DNA of 64,000 bases from Xanthoparmelia taractica (taxonomy: Eukaryota; Ascomycota; Lecanoromycetes; Lecanorales; Parmeliaceae): assembly GCA_033085395.1 (NCBI GenBank), contig MU853203.1, positions 1 through 64,000 of the forward strand, read 5' to 3'. Below, piece after piece: positions 1 to 12,310 of this stretch. Each line of letters opens with the position of its first letter. Position 1 is the first letter of the stretch. Position numbers and translations under genes: made by a program. The notes beneath the pieces were generated by a model that saw only the letters and a program-made list of their open reading frames with translations, was not told the DNA's origin and searched no databases.

Positions 1-89
1 ATATTTTAATTAATTATATTTTAATTAATTATATTTTAATTAATTATATTTTAATTAATTATATTTTAATTAATTATATTTTAATTAAT
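1..89. repeat. 15-bp tandem array at window edge
   Basis: Six near-perfect copies of the unit ATATTTTAATTAATT run from the window start to the first base of an LTR at 90. The unit contains TTAAT, the same pentamer that flanks both ends of element T1, so T1 probably inserted at the edge of this array. The array continues to the left of the window or begins there; this cannot be told. Confidence 0.9.
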
Positions 90-317
90 TATTAGACTTA
101 ATTCTAGATTAGAGTCTTAGAGTTATATAGTAATAGAAAATTAGAAAGATATATATTTCGTATATAGATCTAATAGTAAGACTAATTCTTAAAAAAGAAG
201 AAAAGAAAACTTAAGAGGATCGCTTATTTAAGTATATTCGTCAAGGGTTCGTTAAGTCTACGTATATTAAGTGATTTAGAATTCCCTTGCCTAGGGGTCA
301 AGACCTTATTTCTAATA
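90..317 (-). repeat. LTR of T1 (3' LTR in coding sense)
   Basis: It aligns over its full length with 7414-7649. It is more AT-rich than its partner, for example CTTATTTCTAATA here against CCCTATTTCTAACA there. The terminal inverted heptamers TATTAGA and TCTAATA mark the ends. Confidence 0.9.
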
Positions 318-1731
318 ATTATTCTATTTCTTTAAGAATTCGTTCTCAAATTTAATATAAAAGAAAGAATTAATTCTCTTAAAAGACTTATTAAAATTCT
401 TTAAATTTAATAAAAAAAAAGAAAAAGAGTTTCTTTTAGTAGCGCTTCGTATATAAAGTATATTATAAATATAAATAAAAACTAAGGCGATAAACACTCG
501 ACGTTAATATATTTTCTACGCTTATTATATAATTTTAATAATGCGTAGAGCAAGTATTATCGTTACGTTTAATATACGCGGCGTGTATAATTCACGTATA
601 TTAATAATAGAGTTATTAATAAAAGGATATTAATTTTCAAGAAAATTTTCTCTTCTTATTATATATATTATTATATATATAGCATTTAACTTATAGAAAG
701 CAAATCTATACTTCGTAGATATCTCACACTTATTAAATATATTTAAGATATCTTCTATCGTATTAGCTATTATAGATTTTTTAAAATTATAGGTAATATA
801 TAATCGTTATTAATATGTTATTAGCTTGTCTAATATTCGATCGTAATACGATTCGTAGAGCTATTAATTAATCTAATTAAGAATTTATATTCGCGATATA
901 TTCGTTATACTTATAAGCACGATTTCGAGAAATATAAGATAATATTCGATTTCGAGAATAATATAATTATAAAATATATGATTTACGCGAACTCGCGCGT
1001 CGATTACGTCGTCGTAAGTTGATATATAGACTTCGTATATCTAGTACTTGCTAAACGATCGCTATTTTAGATTCTTAAGCGCTATAAAATGATTATAGAC
1101 GTTAATTATATATTTAGATTACGTCGACGATTTAAAATAATAATAATTAACGATCTTAATCTAGGCGATTCTAGATATATCTCGATACTTTAATTAATAA
1201 ATATTATAAAGATTTACAAGAAAATTCTTAACGTCTATTAGCGAGTTATCGATCGCTTCAATAACGCTAAGATATCGAATACTTTAAGTATTTAAGTTAA
1301 TTAAGTTAAGTCCCTTCGCGCTATCTCTATTATTCTTATGAAGATTTTAGATATTTTACGCTATAGCGTATATATTTCTACGATTTATATCGGTTTTAGA
1401 CGCGTTTAATATATATTAATCTTAACATTAAATAAATCTTTTTAATTTAAATTCGTTAATAGCGAATTCTAATTTCGATAATAACGATAAAAATAAAGAA
1501 GATAATAAAGATAGAAATAGGAATAGTAATAAGGACGGATATACGTCTTTTAAGAGCTCTTAGCTTATTATATCGTCTTTTACAAATAAAAATCTAAATG
1601 TCTTTACTATCTCTTTTATTAATAATAATTCTCTCTTCTTTAATAATTAAAAATCTTATATTCTCTCACATTTATTATTCGAGAAATTAAGTAATCTCGT
1701 TATAATCTCGAAGAAGTCTTTTTTAAAAAAT

Positions 1732-1848
1732 ATTTTAATAAATAAAGTGTTTTAATAAATAAAGTGTTTTAATAAATAAAGTATTTTAATAAATAAAGTA
1801 TTTTAATAAATAAAGTATTTTAATAAATAAAGTATTTTAATAAATTAA
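1732..1848. repeat. 17-bp tandem repeat inside T1
   Basis: About seven copies of a unit reading TTTTAATAAATAAAGTG (the last base varies G/A). The array lies between the expected integrase end and the 3' LTR of T1, so it may be an untranslated-region or linker repeat of the element. Confidence 0.85.
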
Positions 1849-4779
1849 TGTTTAAGATATATTTATCTCGTATAAGAATTATAAATCGCGTTTTATTTAA
1901 TTATATTATTTTATGTAATAGAAGCTTCTCGTCGTCTCTAGAGGCGTTATTAACTTTCTTTAACCGCTTTAATATTCTTTTTTATTACGATAATCTAAGG
2001 TTCGACTTCTCGTAGTTAAGTCTTTTTACTCTTAAGCTCTTTTTAAAATTAATTAATCTTCGAGCTCCTTTTTTAATATCTATTTCTTATACTTTTTATA
2101 CTTATAATCTATACTTATTAAACTTATTAATTATATTTTACGTATTATTTATAACTTCTTCGCTAAATTATTCGTTATATTCTTCGAGATAATTCTCTAA
2201 TTAAATAAGATATTTTATTTTATTCTTTCGAGTACATTTCTTACGTATAAACTCTATCGAGTATTCTTCGTTCTCGTCTATAAGCTTAGAAATAAAATAT
2301 TTCGAAATATTCGAATTTCTTAGTCTTCGTTAATACGATTTTAATAATAATATATAAAAGATAAGATAAATTCGATAGATTAATAATAATTATAGTCGAG
2401 ACGCTTATTTTTCGATATATTTTTATATTCGAAAGAGATTAATTAGCTTATTAGAAAGTTTTTTAATTAATCTCTTCTACTTTAAATTCTTTATAAAAAG
2501 TATAATAAGATTATTATAATTAAACGTTTACGATTTATAATTTTTATTATAAGACTTCGCTTACATTTTTTATACGCTTTATTAATATCTCTTAAGCTCT
2601 TATCAAATCGTATTAATTTCTTTAATATATTTTTTCGCTACGAGTATTTCTCTTTTAACGACGCTATTCTTAATAATTAGCTTAAGTTTTAATTAATAAT
2701 CGTATATTATAAGAAATAAACTACAATTAACTTTTTTATGCTCGTTTTAATAATATACGAATTCGATAATTAATAAAAAATATACTTAATTATTTTATCG
2801 CTCTAAATAATATATTCTAATTTTATTATTTCGTCTATTTATTAATTTAAGAATAAAAGATAATATTTAATCTACGCTTTATATATAATTAATAGTAAAC
2901 TTTCAATTAAAACGTACTTATAAAAATAAATTCTCGATCTATAATAATATCTTTAGATACTTTATATCGAAGTATAATTTCTTTTATAAATAACTCTTCG
3001 AGTTATATTATATCGATTATCTTATTAATTAATAGATATCTTATTATTTTAATATATCTATCGATTATTATAAGAATTATATTATAAACGCGATTCTTGC
3101 GCTTATTTAAAGAAAGATCTATTATAAAGTTTATCGTAATTTTTCTTTATAATTTAATAAATAGCGAAAGTATATTTAACTTATTATAGAGACGATAACG
3201 TTTTATCTTTATACGCTACGTCGCTAATAAATATCGTATATATAAATATACTTTATAATAGCTACTTTTATATTATCTTAATAATATTTTCTATTTATTA
3301 ATTTGAGTGTCTTATCGATATTAAAATATCTTATCGTAAGATTATCGTAATAACGCTTTAATAGCTCTTTACGAACTAAATCTTCTTTAAGAATATATAA
3401 CTTATTATTAAATCTTAATAATCTCTAATTATTTCACGTTTAAGCTTTAACGCTTCGTATTTACTCGCTCTATATTTTATTAGCTTTATATTATTTAATA
3501 AGAATATTCTCTTATTAAAGTACTTTATAAGTTTATAAATAAACTTACTATTTATATTATATATTATTTCGCTAATTATTAATATCTCGGCAATTAAGTC
3601 TAAAACGAGTTATTTATAATTAATAATTTTAATAATAGAGTTAAGTTATTTATTAATTTCGTTATATTTATATTTAATAAGCGTCTTATTTAAAATCTCT
3701 CTAATTCGAGATTAAGATTCTCTAAATCTTATTAAATATATTATATTTAAATAAATTTCTTATATTATTTAATTATTAAATTTTAAAGCGCTATCTTTTT
3801 TATAGACGCTTCTTCTCGCGAATTAATATATAAGAAACTCTTATTTATACTTAGACCGTTTAATATCACGGGATATTTACGATTAAGATCTTATTATCTA
3901 TACGTATAATTTACGCTATTTTATATATCGTTTTAATAATAATAAAAATAAGATTTAAAAGATATTTAACTTTAATAAGCTTCTATTATAGCGTGAAAAG
4001 AAGTTTATTAATCGTATCTTTTTCGCTTTTATAGTCGAATTATCTCGATAACGTATTAGCGAGATTTATTTTACTCGATCTATACGAAATTAAGAAATCG
4101 TAAAAAAATAGTTTTATTACTTAACGAGCTTATCTATTATTTAATATCGACTATCTTATAAAGTATTTTAAATTATTATAATTAATTAAAATTTTAATAA
4201 AATAAAAACTTTTCTTTAGATAATAGCGTTAATATTTAACGTTTTTATAATTATAAGAAGCTCTTAATTATATATTTTATAATTATATTTCGCGTTAATT
4301 ATCTTTCTTAAATAAAAAGTAATGAAATATTATTAATTATTTATATATAATTAAGTTAATATATATTTTAGATCGAATAAAGAAGTATTAGTCTCGATTT
4401 AAATTAATAGTTAAGAATTAAAGTATTTTAAGAGAGACGTATTTATAAAGATCGCCTTTAGCTTTTAAAACGTATATTTCGCGACTTCGAGTTATAAAAA
4501 GAGTCTCGATTTAATACTCTTTTCGCTTCTTTTAAAAAGTTTTATTAAAGAAATTATAATTTAAAAATAGAATAAATAAATCTTCGATAGAAGTTTATAA
4601 ATTTTAGAAAAACTTATACATTATAATAATTCTTTAATTTCGATTATTCTTAAATTATAATTACTCTACGTTTATTTATTATAACATTAATAATAAATAT
4701 TATAAAATTAAGAAATTTTATATTAATAACGAAGAACTCGTATTTTTTTAAGCTTATATAAAGATCGTATTATCGAAGT

Positions 4780-5260
4780 TAATTTAATATCTATTTTATG
4801 TAATTTAAATATTTATCTTTTAAATTAAAATAAATAAGAATATTATTTAAAAATATTATATAGAAACGATTTATTAGCTTTATTAAAGTCTTATTAATAT
4901 AAGTTTAAAAGATTACTAAGATATTTATTAATTCGAACGATATTATTATATACTCGAAATAATTATAACGAGTACGAAATATCTTTTTTTATTCGTTATT
5001 CTTGCGAATTCGTATTCGATAATAAGCGTTCTTTAAATCGAATTTCGTATGTCGCTTAACGTTATTTAGACGATTAAGCGTCTTATTAATTAAGAATAAC
5101 GAATAACGATTTTTAATAATTATCTTATTTAGTTTACGATAATTGATATATAAATATAGTTCTTTATTCTTCTTTAAAATAAATAAGATAAGAGCTTCTA
5201 TCGAACTCCTAGAATATTTAATTTAATTCTTTATTAAAACTTTATCGAGATAGATTCTTA
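4780..5260 (-). pseudogene. decayed reverse transcriptase domain of T1
   Basis: The minus-strand reading keeps the order of gypsy RT motifs: an INYRKLNKI-like block, a KFDLKNAYYRIRI block (family form KLDLRDAYHRIRI), FRTRYNYFEY, and FLNNILIYF where the catalytic FLDDILIYS belongs. The two catalytic Asp codons have become Asn, and a Trp/Gln codon is a stop. These are the changes expected from G-to-A mutation of the coding strand. It is not functional as read. Confidence 0.88.
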
Positions 5261-6099
5261 ATATCGTAAGCTCGACGTTAAATAAATTATATAGCGAGCT
5301 AAATAAAGACTTCGCTATCGTTTCGATAGCGTGATTACGATCCTTATATAATAAAAGTCGTTCTATCTCTTTCAATAAGAATATATCTTTATATTCTTTT
5401 AATCTATCGAAAAGCTTCTAAATAATCTTTACGTTATCTATTTAAATACTTTATACTTTCTTTACATTATGAATATATTTCTTCTACGATAGAATATTCG
5501 CTATAATTAGAGTATAAAGAGTCTTATAATTATTTAAAGCATTAATAAATTATTAAGATTTTAGAATTTTAAATAACTACTTTTGAACTTCGAAATATTA
5601 AGTTTAATTAACTACGTTTATCTTAATACTCTTATCGATTAAAATAGAAAAATCGAGAATTATTAAAGATTCCTCTTTATTAATAATATAAAATATATAT
5701 TCGTAACGTTTAATACGTTCTTAATTATCTCGTAATCGATACGTTATTAAATAAATATCGTAATAATATATTAATTTATTATTTATTTAAATTGACTTTA
5801 ATTAAGAACTATTAATTTTAATTAAATTATACTTAAGTATAAAGCGCTATTTAAGTATATTTATCTCGATATTAATATTAAAATAAAATTTATTAAAAAT
5901 TAATAATTCGCTCTAATTCTCTAGAAGTATCTTATTCTTATAAATTAATAATAAGCTCGACACTACTTCTACTTTTATTCTTATCGCTACGAAGTCTTCG
6001 ATAAGAATTTATCTTTTTTCGACGATTTCACCACGTATAATTTATACTTATTAATAAATTCGACTAAGATCTTATTAAAATTACTTATCTTTTATTTCT

Positions 6100-6165
6100 T
6101 CGATTTAATATAAGTATTAATATAATGATTATACTTCTTATAATTATAATACTAAATCTTATTAA
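6100..6165 (-). pseudogene. decayed CCHC zinc knuckle of T1 gag
   Basis: The minus-strand reading YYNYKKYNHYINTY fits CYNCGKKGHYxNTC with each Cys codon (TGY) turned to Tyr (TAY). It lies about 850 bp upstream of the RT block, as expected for the end of gag. The identification is by pattern only. Confidence 0.6.
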
Positions 6166-7413
6166 GATTCTTCAACTTATTACTTTTAAACTTATCGCTT
6201 TTAAGTCGTTTATTATTCGAATAAAATTTATTCTATTTTTACGATAATTATAATTGGTTATTATTTTTATATTAAGAATTTTAGTTTTTTTAATCCTAAT
6301 TTCCTTAAAAGATAAAAGCACTCTTAACTTTATATTCTTTAAAAAAAGAATTTTATCTTCTTATATTATTTTTTAAGCGTATTATAAGCGTTAATAGCTC
6401 GTCTCACCTAATTAATATTATTTAAATATTAATTATTTTATAACGAAGTTCTAGACCAAGCTTCGTAAAGAAATAATATACTTATAAATTCTCGATATAG
6501 AAGTTTATTTGCGTTTTTAAGGACTAAGAATAGTTATTAAATTAACGTACTATTTGATTTTATCTCTATTAAGTATCGATATATTATTAAGCAACGTTAA
6601 GGTCGCGATTTATCGAGTTCTTAATTTAATTTAGTAGAAAATCGATGAACTTCTATTAAATATAATAACAATTTAAATATTTATCTTTCTCGTTAATTTA
6701 AAGCTCTTTTTAATTATTCTTAAGAAATTAATATATTTAAAGAATTTTATTCTTTTCGATAAAGAAATTTTTCGATATAAGACGAAATATCTTATTAATT
6801 TTTTATACGAAGTCACGATATTTTTTAATCGACTTATTATAATAAATTAATAACTTTTTTAATGTAATTAATTTACAAGATTGCGAAATAATATTATTAA
6901 GTTTAAGATCGATATTAGCGATTCGTTTTATATCTTAAATTATAAATAATTTAAATATATTACTTTCCCTATTACGATTACGATCTATAAATATTTAATC
7001 TCGTTTAAATATATTAATTTCTACTTCGAGAAATTCGAGTTAACGCTATTATACGAGCTAATCTCGTTTGCGAGTAACGCGCGCGATTCGTTCGTTTAGA
7101 ATAAATATATTTTACTTATTAATATCTTACTCTTCGCTAAATATACTTTTTTAATTATTATTAATATTATTTTCGTTGTTATTATTATCGCTTAATTCTT
7201 TATCGAGATTATTATTTGCGACTTCGATAAAAATCTCTTTATTAAGATTCGAGATATAATTTAATTCTTTAGATTAAAATATAATAATATTCTAATTTAA
7301 TATTATATTCGATAACGAGGATTCGTTTTGTAATCGCGACGTCTGCGCTCTTATCGTGAATACTATATTAATTTCAAATCGCTATTCTTAAAAAGAATTA
7401 AAAGAATTAAAAT

Positions 7414-7649
7414 TATTAGACTTAATTCTAAATTAGAGATTTAGAGTCTTAGAGTTATATAGTAATATAAAATTAAAAAGATATATATTTCGTATATAGA
7501 TCTAATAGTAAGACTAATTCTTAAGAAAGAAGAAAAGAAAACTTAAGGGAGTCGCTTATTTAAGCATGTTCGCTAAGGATTCGCCAAGCCTATATATACC
7601 AAGCGATTTAGAATCCCCTCGCCTAGAGGTCAAGACCCTATTTCTAACA
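7414..7649 (-). repeat. LTR of T1 (5' LTR in coding sense)
   Basis: This is the partner of 90-317 and the less mutated of the two. It keeps GCATGTTCGC, GCCAAGCC and CCCCTCGCC tracts that have lost C or G in the other copy. It ends TCTAACA and is followed directly by the duplicated TTAAT. Confidence 0.9.
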
Positions 7650-8739
7650 TTAATATCTTTTTATAAATAACGAAATTAAAGTTTTCTAATAATATAATAA
7701 TTTATAAAAATAAGAAAGAAAAATAGTAATTATCTAATTTAGTTAATAATCTTTTATCTTTCTAAAAAAATAAAGATTTTATTAAAGTGTTATAAGATAA
7801 TTAAATAAAGCTTTCTCTTCGAGATAATTAATAATTAAGATTATTTAATAAAAGAGCGAAAAGTTATTCTCTTGATTTAATAAATAAGATAATAATTAAT
7901 AAAATATTTAATACTCTTCAATAGCAAGATCCTCTAAAATATATAAAGTAATTAACTTCGTTTAGCTATTTGATCTTAGTTATTTAAAAAACTCTATTAA
8001 ATAATAAAAGAAAGAATAAAGTAATAATTAATATTTATAAATTAAATAATCTTATTATATTAGATATTTATTTCGTGTCTCTTTAATCTAATATTATCTC
8101 GAAATTACTTAATTATACTTATTTAACTATATTAAATATAGTTTCTTTCTTCTATTAATAACTTATATACTTAAATTTTCGATATATGTTTACTATAATC
8201 ACGTATCGAGAATAGAAAATATTTAATGTTTCAATTATAAGATATATATATTCAATTATCTACGTATAAAGAAGAATTAATTATATTTTAAGAGCTCTTA
8301 AAGACTTCGTATAAATATATATTAATAATATTATTATTAAATTTAATAGTTTCTTTAAGTATCTCTATTATTTAAGAAGACTTTTTTAACTTCTAATTAA
8401 ATATAATATTTTAATTATCTCTAAAATATTTAAATATCAATTTATTTAATCGATATATTAATTCTTTAAAGATAATTATTATAGATAATAAACTTAAAGC
8501 GATTATTAAGCGAAATTATCTCGTAATTTTTAAAGATTTAGAGTGTTATCTTAATCTAATAAACTATCTTCGTAGCTTAATTTATTATTATATATAGCTT
8601 ATAACATTTTTATAGAATCTTAAAATAAGGCTTTTAAAAAAAGCTTCGTTAAAAGATAATCTTTATTATATATATTCTTTTCGCTTTAAACTATCTTTAT
8701 TAAATAAGACGAAGAAGACTAATTATCTTAATCTTCTAT

Positions 8740-9230
8740 ACTTATTTATTATAATCGTAATAAATTAATTTAAGTGAATTTAAATACTTTAAAAGAATTC
8801 GATTTAAAAATATAAGTTTTTTATATTAAGAATAAAGAATTCAATTTTAACTTAAGCTTAAAATAATCTCTTCGTACTATAATTTAAATAATTATATATT
8901 TTTCTCGAGATTTAATTTAAGTTAGAAAAATTATTAATCGATAGAGCTAGAAGTAATAAATTTCGTCTAAATACTTAAGAAAATAAGATACTTAATAGAC
9001 TATTCGAAGTATATTACTATTATTTAAATAGATTATTCTATTATTATAAATATTATAAAATAATTATCTATTACTTAACGAATTTTATTATAAAAATAAA
9101 TATTCGTCTTATTAGAGCTTTTTAATTTCTTAAATAATTTTATCTTAATATTTAATATAAGTTTGAAAAAGAGTATATTATTCTCAATATACTTTTAAAA
9201 CTTATAAGTACTAATAATATACTTCTCTCT
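8740..9230 (+). pseudogene. decayed RNase H of element A
   Basis: The plus-strand reading matches the fungal gypsy RNase H block. Recognisable pieces are YFSRDLI (YLSRDLT), SSKY, a Thr-Asp-His block that has decayed, TNFIIKINIRLIRAF (family form LNTxSTxKLNLRLIRAS), and YLNI*YKFEKEYIILNILL (family form DLxIQYKPGKxHIVPDALSRL). It contains many stops at former Gln and Trp codons. Confidence 0.8.
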
Positions 9231-9599
9231 AATAAATATAATAAGCTAGATATTCTCTTTATTATTATATTTATAAAGATAAGTTCTACGTTTCTTAAAG
9301 ATCTCGAAGACGATTATAAGATAGATTTATTCTACGTTAGAATCTCTACTTTAATAGCTAAAAATAAAAATATTAACGAGAATATTATTAATTTTTCTTT
9401 CGTTGGTAATAGATATATAGAAGATATTATATAGAAATATTCAAATCTTTTCTTTTATATTAATAAGCTTATTAATATATAGCGTCTTTATATATCTTAA
9501 AGTATAATTAAAATCGTTCTTATAATAATTTATAAAGATAATTATTTAAAATTTGAGAAGTCTTATAAGAAGATTTCAAATATTTAATATATTTATAAA

Positions 9600-10260
9600 T
9601 TAATTAAATATCTTCGATAATATATTAGATTCTACTCTAAATATCTTATTCTTTAAATACGTCGATATCGTTCTTATAATTCTTTATAATTAATCGAGTC
9701 TTCGCTAATATCGTTTTATATATTTATTTTAAATTTTATTTTAATATTCTTAAAATTAATAAATAAAAAATTAGATACTATTCTTTCTATAATAAATAAG
9801 TTTATAAAAAAAGTAATTTTCGTATTTAATAAAAAGAATTACTCTATTGCTTAACAAGTTACTATATTATTCAATAAACTTAATATTATAAACTAGAAAA
9901 TTTAAAGAATTTTATTCACGAATCGTAATAGAAAGTTTCTTTTTAAGCTTTTATCGAAGCTCTTTACAAAGCTTAAAGTAAATTTACTTTATTTAATTAT
10001 TTATTATTTTTAAATAAATAAAAGTAGCGAAAAAATTAATTAAATAGCGATGATAATATTATAATTCTATTTATGAATTATATAAAATCCCGCTCTTTAA
10101 TCGTTAGTTCTCTCGCGAATATAAACTTTATTTAATAACTCGATCTTAATTATAATTAATAATAAAATTCTTAACGAATTAACTTACGAATTTTAATTTA
10201 ATAGATTATTTAATCTACTTAAAGAAGTTACTATATCTCTATTATTATCTATTGTTACTT
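9600..10260 (+). pseudogene. decayed integrase of element A
   Basis: The reading FTNRNRKFLFKLLSKLFTKLKVNLL at about 9910 corresponds to the integrase core motif SDRDxKFLSxLWxxLF, with the second catalytic Asp as Asn. It is followed by the remnant of STAYHPQTDGxSERTNQ. The complementary copy in element B is at about 34.0-33.8 kb. Confidence 0.78.
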
Positions 10261-10637
10261 AGATTTAAATAACTAATATTATCTTATTTACTTAGATAAA
10301 TAAAAAATATTACTATAATAGAAAGCATTAATTAACATTTCTTAAGTAGGGTGATTAAGCTTATTTATGACTATATAAAGACTATTTTATCTCTATTATT
10401 ACTACTACAATCATTATTATTAAGCTATCTTAATAATATATTAATCTCTTTGAAATACTATAGAAAATTAATAAATAGATCTATAAATTAGCTATCTTAA
10501 GATATTGAAATATATATTTAATCTTTAGTATTGCTTAATTAGAGTCTATCTCTACTTCTAACTTTAATTTATATAATTATTTTATCTCTAATTAATTAGA
10601 TAATATATATATATAAGAGAATATTTATAAATATAAG

Positions 10638-10790
10638 TTTTAGAAAGTAGAGCGAATTCTTAATAAGCGGATTATTCGAAAAGATAGAGATCTTATTATA
10701 TAGTATCTTATTAGATAGTTAAGATACGAGTCTAAATATAATTAGTGATATAACGTTAAAGATCTTATTAACTTCGATGACTTAATACGA
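10638..10790 (+). pseudogene. decayed chromodomain at integrase C-terminus (A)
   Basis: In frame after a Pro-rich IN C-terminal tail, the reading FQKVERILNKRIIRKDRD and IIQYLIRQLRYESKYNQ (Gln/Trp stops read through) resembles a chromodomain (VExILNKR...YLVRWxGYxPEYxxW...LxNAxxLI). It ends in KDLINFDDLI. A targeting chromodomain defines the chromovirus branch of Ty3/gypsy. The same domain is found in B and C. Confidence 0.75.
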
Positions 10791-11170
10791 TAATATAAGA
10801 ATATAATAGCTATTACTAATATTATTTAAACTTAAATACTATATTATATCTACTTATCTCATCGCTATATCTAAACGACTCAACGAGTATTATTAATTAA
10901 GAATTATTTTTCTCTATTTAATAGCGTTTATATAATTATTACTAGAAGATATTAATATATAATTGTTATATAATTATTATATTTCTATAATATTAACTTA
11001 ATCGTTAAAATAACTTTATTATCTTTAATTTTTTATTAATTTAAGTATATTATTATTAACGAACTTTATTTGAAATACGTCTATTAAATAATAATAATAA
11101 TACGAACTTTAAAAGTAAAGTATATACTATAATAATCGAGATCGCTCGCTATTATTTATTTGCGGAATAT

Positions 11171-11310
11171 TATTACAATTTTTTTATATATCAAAGGTAT
11201 TTCGAGAAGATCGGGAAGGCTAGATCAAATATGTATTAGTTTCTCCGCCCTGCGGCCCTTAGAATTCGATAGACTTTTCAATAATCAATCCCAAGATCTT
11301 TTTCATGACA
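11171..11310 (+). repeat. 3' LTR of element A
   Basis: It is the reverse complement of the 158-bp LTRs of element B and is decayed to 140 bp. Shared unmutated stretches include GCGGCCCTTAGAATT and GACTTTTCAA. It ends CATGACA and is the boundary with element D. Confidence 0.85.
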
Positions 11311-11699
11311 CTTATTACTTTTAATATAATAAATGATTATATCGAAGCTCTATTTAAAATCGTTAATATTTATATATAACTATTAATTAAGATTATAATA
11401 AATAAGAAATATTAATTCTCTAAAAACTTTTTATAGTTTTTTAAAAATATAAATCTCTTTCTTAATAGAAATATCGAAATAATTTTCTTTATTAAATATT
11501 TTTAAGCTTTGTTTTTTATAAAAACGCTATATAATATTAAAATCTTTCTTAGTTAAAGCGACTATACTATTTACGTATAATAGTAAATATAACTTTCAAG
11601 TTAATTAGTTATTTTTAAATATATCTTTAAATTCTTTAAGATAATAAAAAAAGCTAAGCTTAATAATAACGATAAGTTTCTCTTTTATAATACTTAGTC

Positions 11700-12310
11700 T
11701 TAGATTATTTATCTTTTACTTTAATAGCGTTATTAATAAATATTTTAAAAAGATCTTAAATAGCTTAATAATAATATTATACTTCTCGAAGAGAGCGAAG
11801 ACTCGCTATAAATAATCTAGATACTTCTTTAGAGTATTACTAAAAATTATAATATTATTAATATAAGCTTTAGCGAAATTACGAAAATTTCTAAAAAGCT
11901 TATTAATCTATCGCTATACGTATATTAGATTATTCTTAAAACTTATAATAATTATACTTTCTTATTCGCTTTCGCGATAAATAATTATAATAAGCTTATA
12001 ACGATTCTTATAGCGTATTAACTATTAATAAAAGAAACTCGCTTCGTTTATAATATTAATATATTTATAATCTTATATTAATATAGTAATATTCGCTTGT
12101 AGTAATATTAAGTAAGAGTTAGATTTCGTAATCTTATTTAATTCGTAAATATTAATAATTATTTATCTCTTATAAGTAAACGTCTTATTTAGAAAATAAA
12201 TAATTCTTTATATTATAAATATAAAATAGTTATATAACGTTAACTTACTCGTTCAACTTATCTTTTCTTTCTTATATAGCTTATTAAACTTCTTATTTAT
12301 AAGTTATCTA
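11700..12310 (-). pseudogene. decayed reverse transcriptase domain of D
   Basis: The minus-strand reading gives NKITKSNSYLILLQANI (family form NKITxPDSYPxPLQxDI), then a VDGASFFYQW-like block, RQIDRLxRNFR, AYINNIIIFSNTLKKHLDYL (family form AYVDDIVIFSNTLEEHLxHL), and VFALFEKYNI. The catalytic DD reads NN. Stops replace Trp and Gln. The subfamily is the same as element G by motif style (NSPAxVQR type). Confidence 0.82.

Larger units (their letters stand above)
90..7649 (-). mobile_element. RIP-decayed Ty3/gypsy LTR retrotransposon T1
   Basis: Two direct LTRs (90-317 and 7414-7649) begin TATTAGA/TATTAGA and end TCTAATA/TCTAACA, decayed forms of a TGTTAGA...TCTAACA terminus. The 5 bp outside each end are identical (TTAAT at 85-89 and 7650-7654), so both insertion boundaries are preserved. 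The interior reads as a gypsy polyprotein on the minus strand: a decayed CCHC knuckle near 6.1 kb, reverse transcriptase near 5.26-4.78 kb, and integrase expected below about 3.7 kb. It is full of stops. The element lies inside element A, whose sequence resumes at 7650. Confidence 0.9.
7650..11310 (+). mobile_element. chromovirus copy A (Ty3/gypsy), interrupted by T1
   Basis: The whole stretch is homologous in reverse orientation to element B (32596 to about 36250). For example 7850-7650 reads as the complement of about 36030-36220, and 10300-10380 as the complement of about 33480-33550. Plus-strand decayed domains follow gypsy order: RNase H, integrase, chromodomain, then the 3' LTR at 11171-11310. 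The 5' part (LTR, gag, most of RT) is missing because T1 interrupts the copy at 7650 and the rest lies beyond the window edge. The order of insertion is therefore A first, then T1. Confidence 0.85.

Noticed and set aside
1732..1848. Regular repeats considered as a CRISPR array
   Set aside because: Units are contiguous with no spacers, and the context is a fungal retrotransposon.
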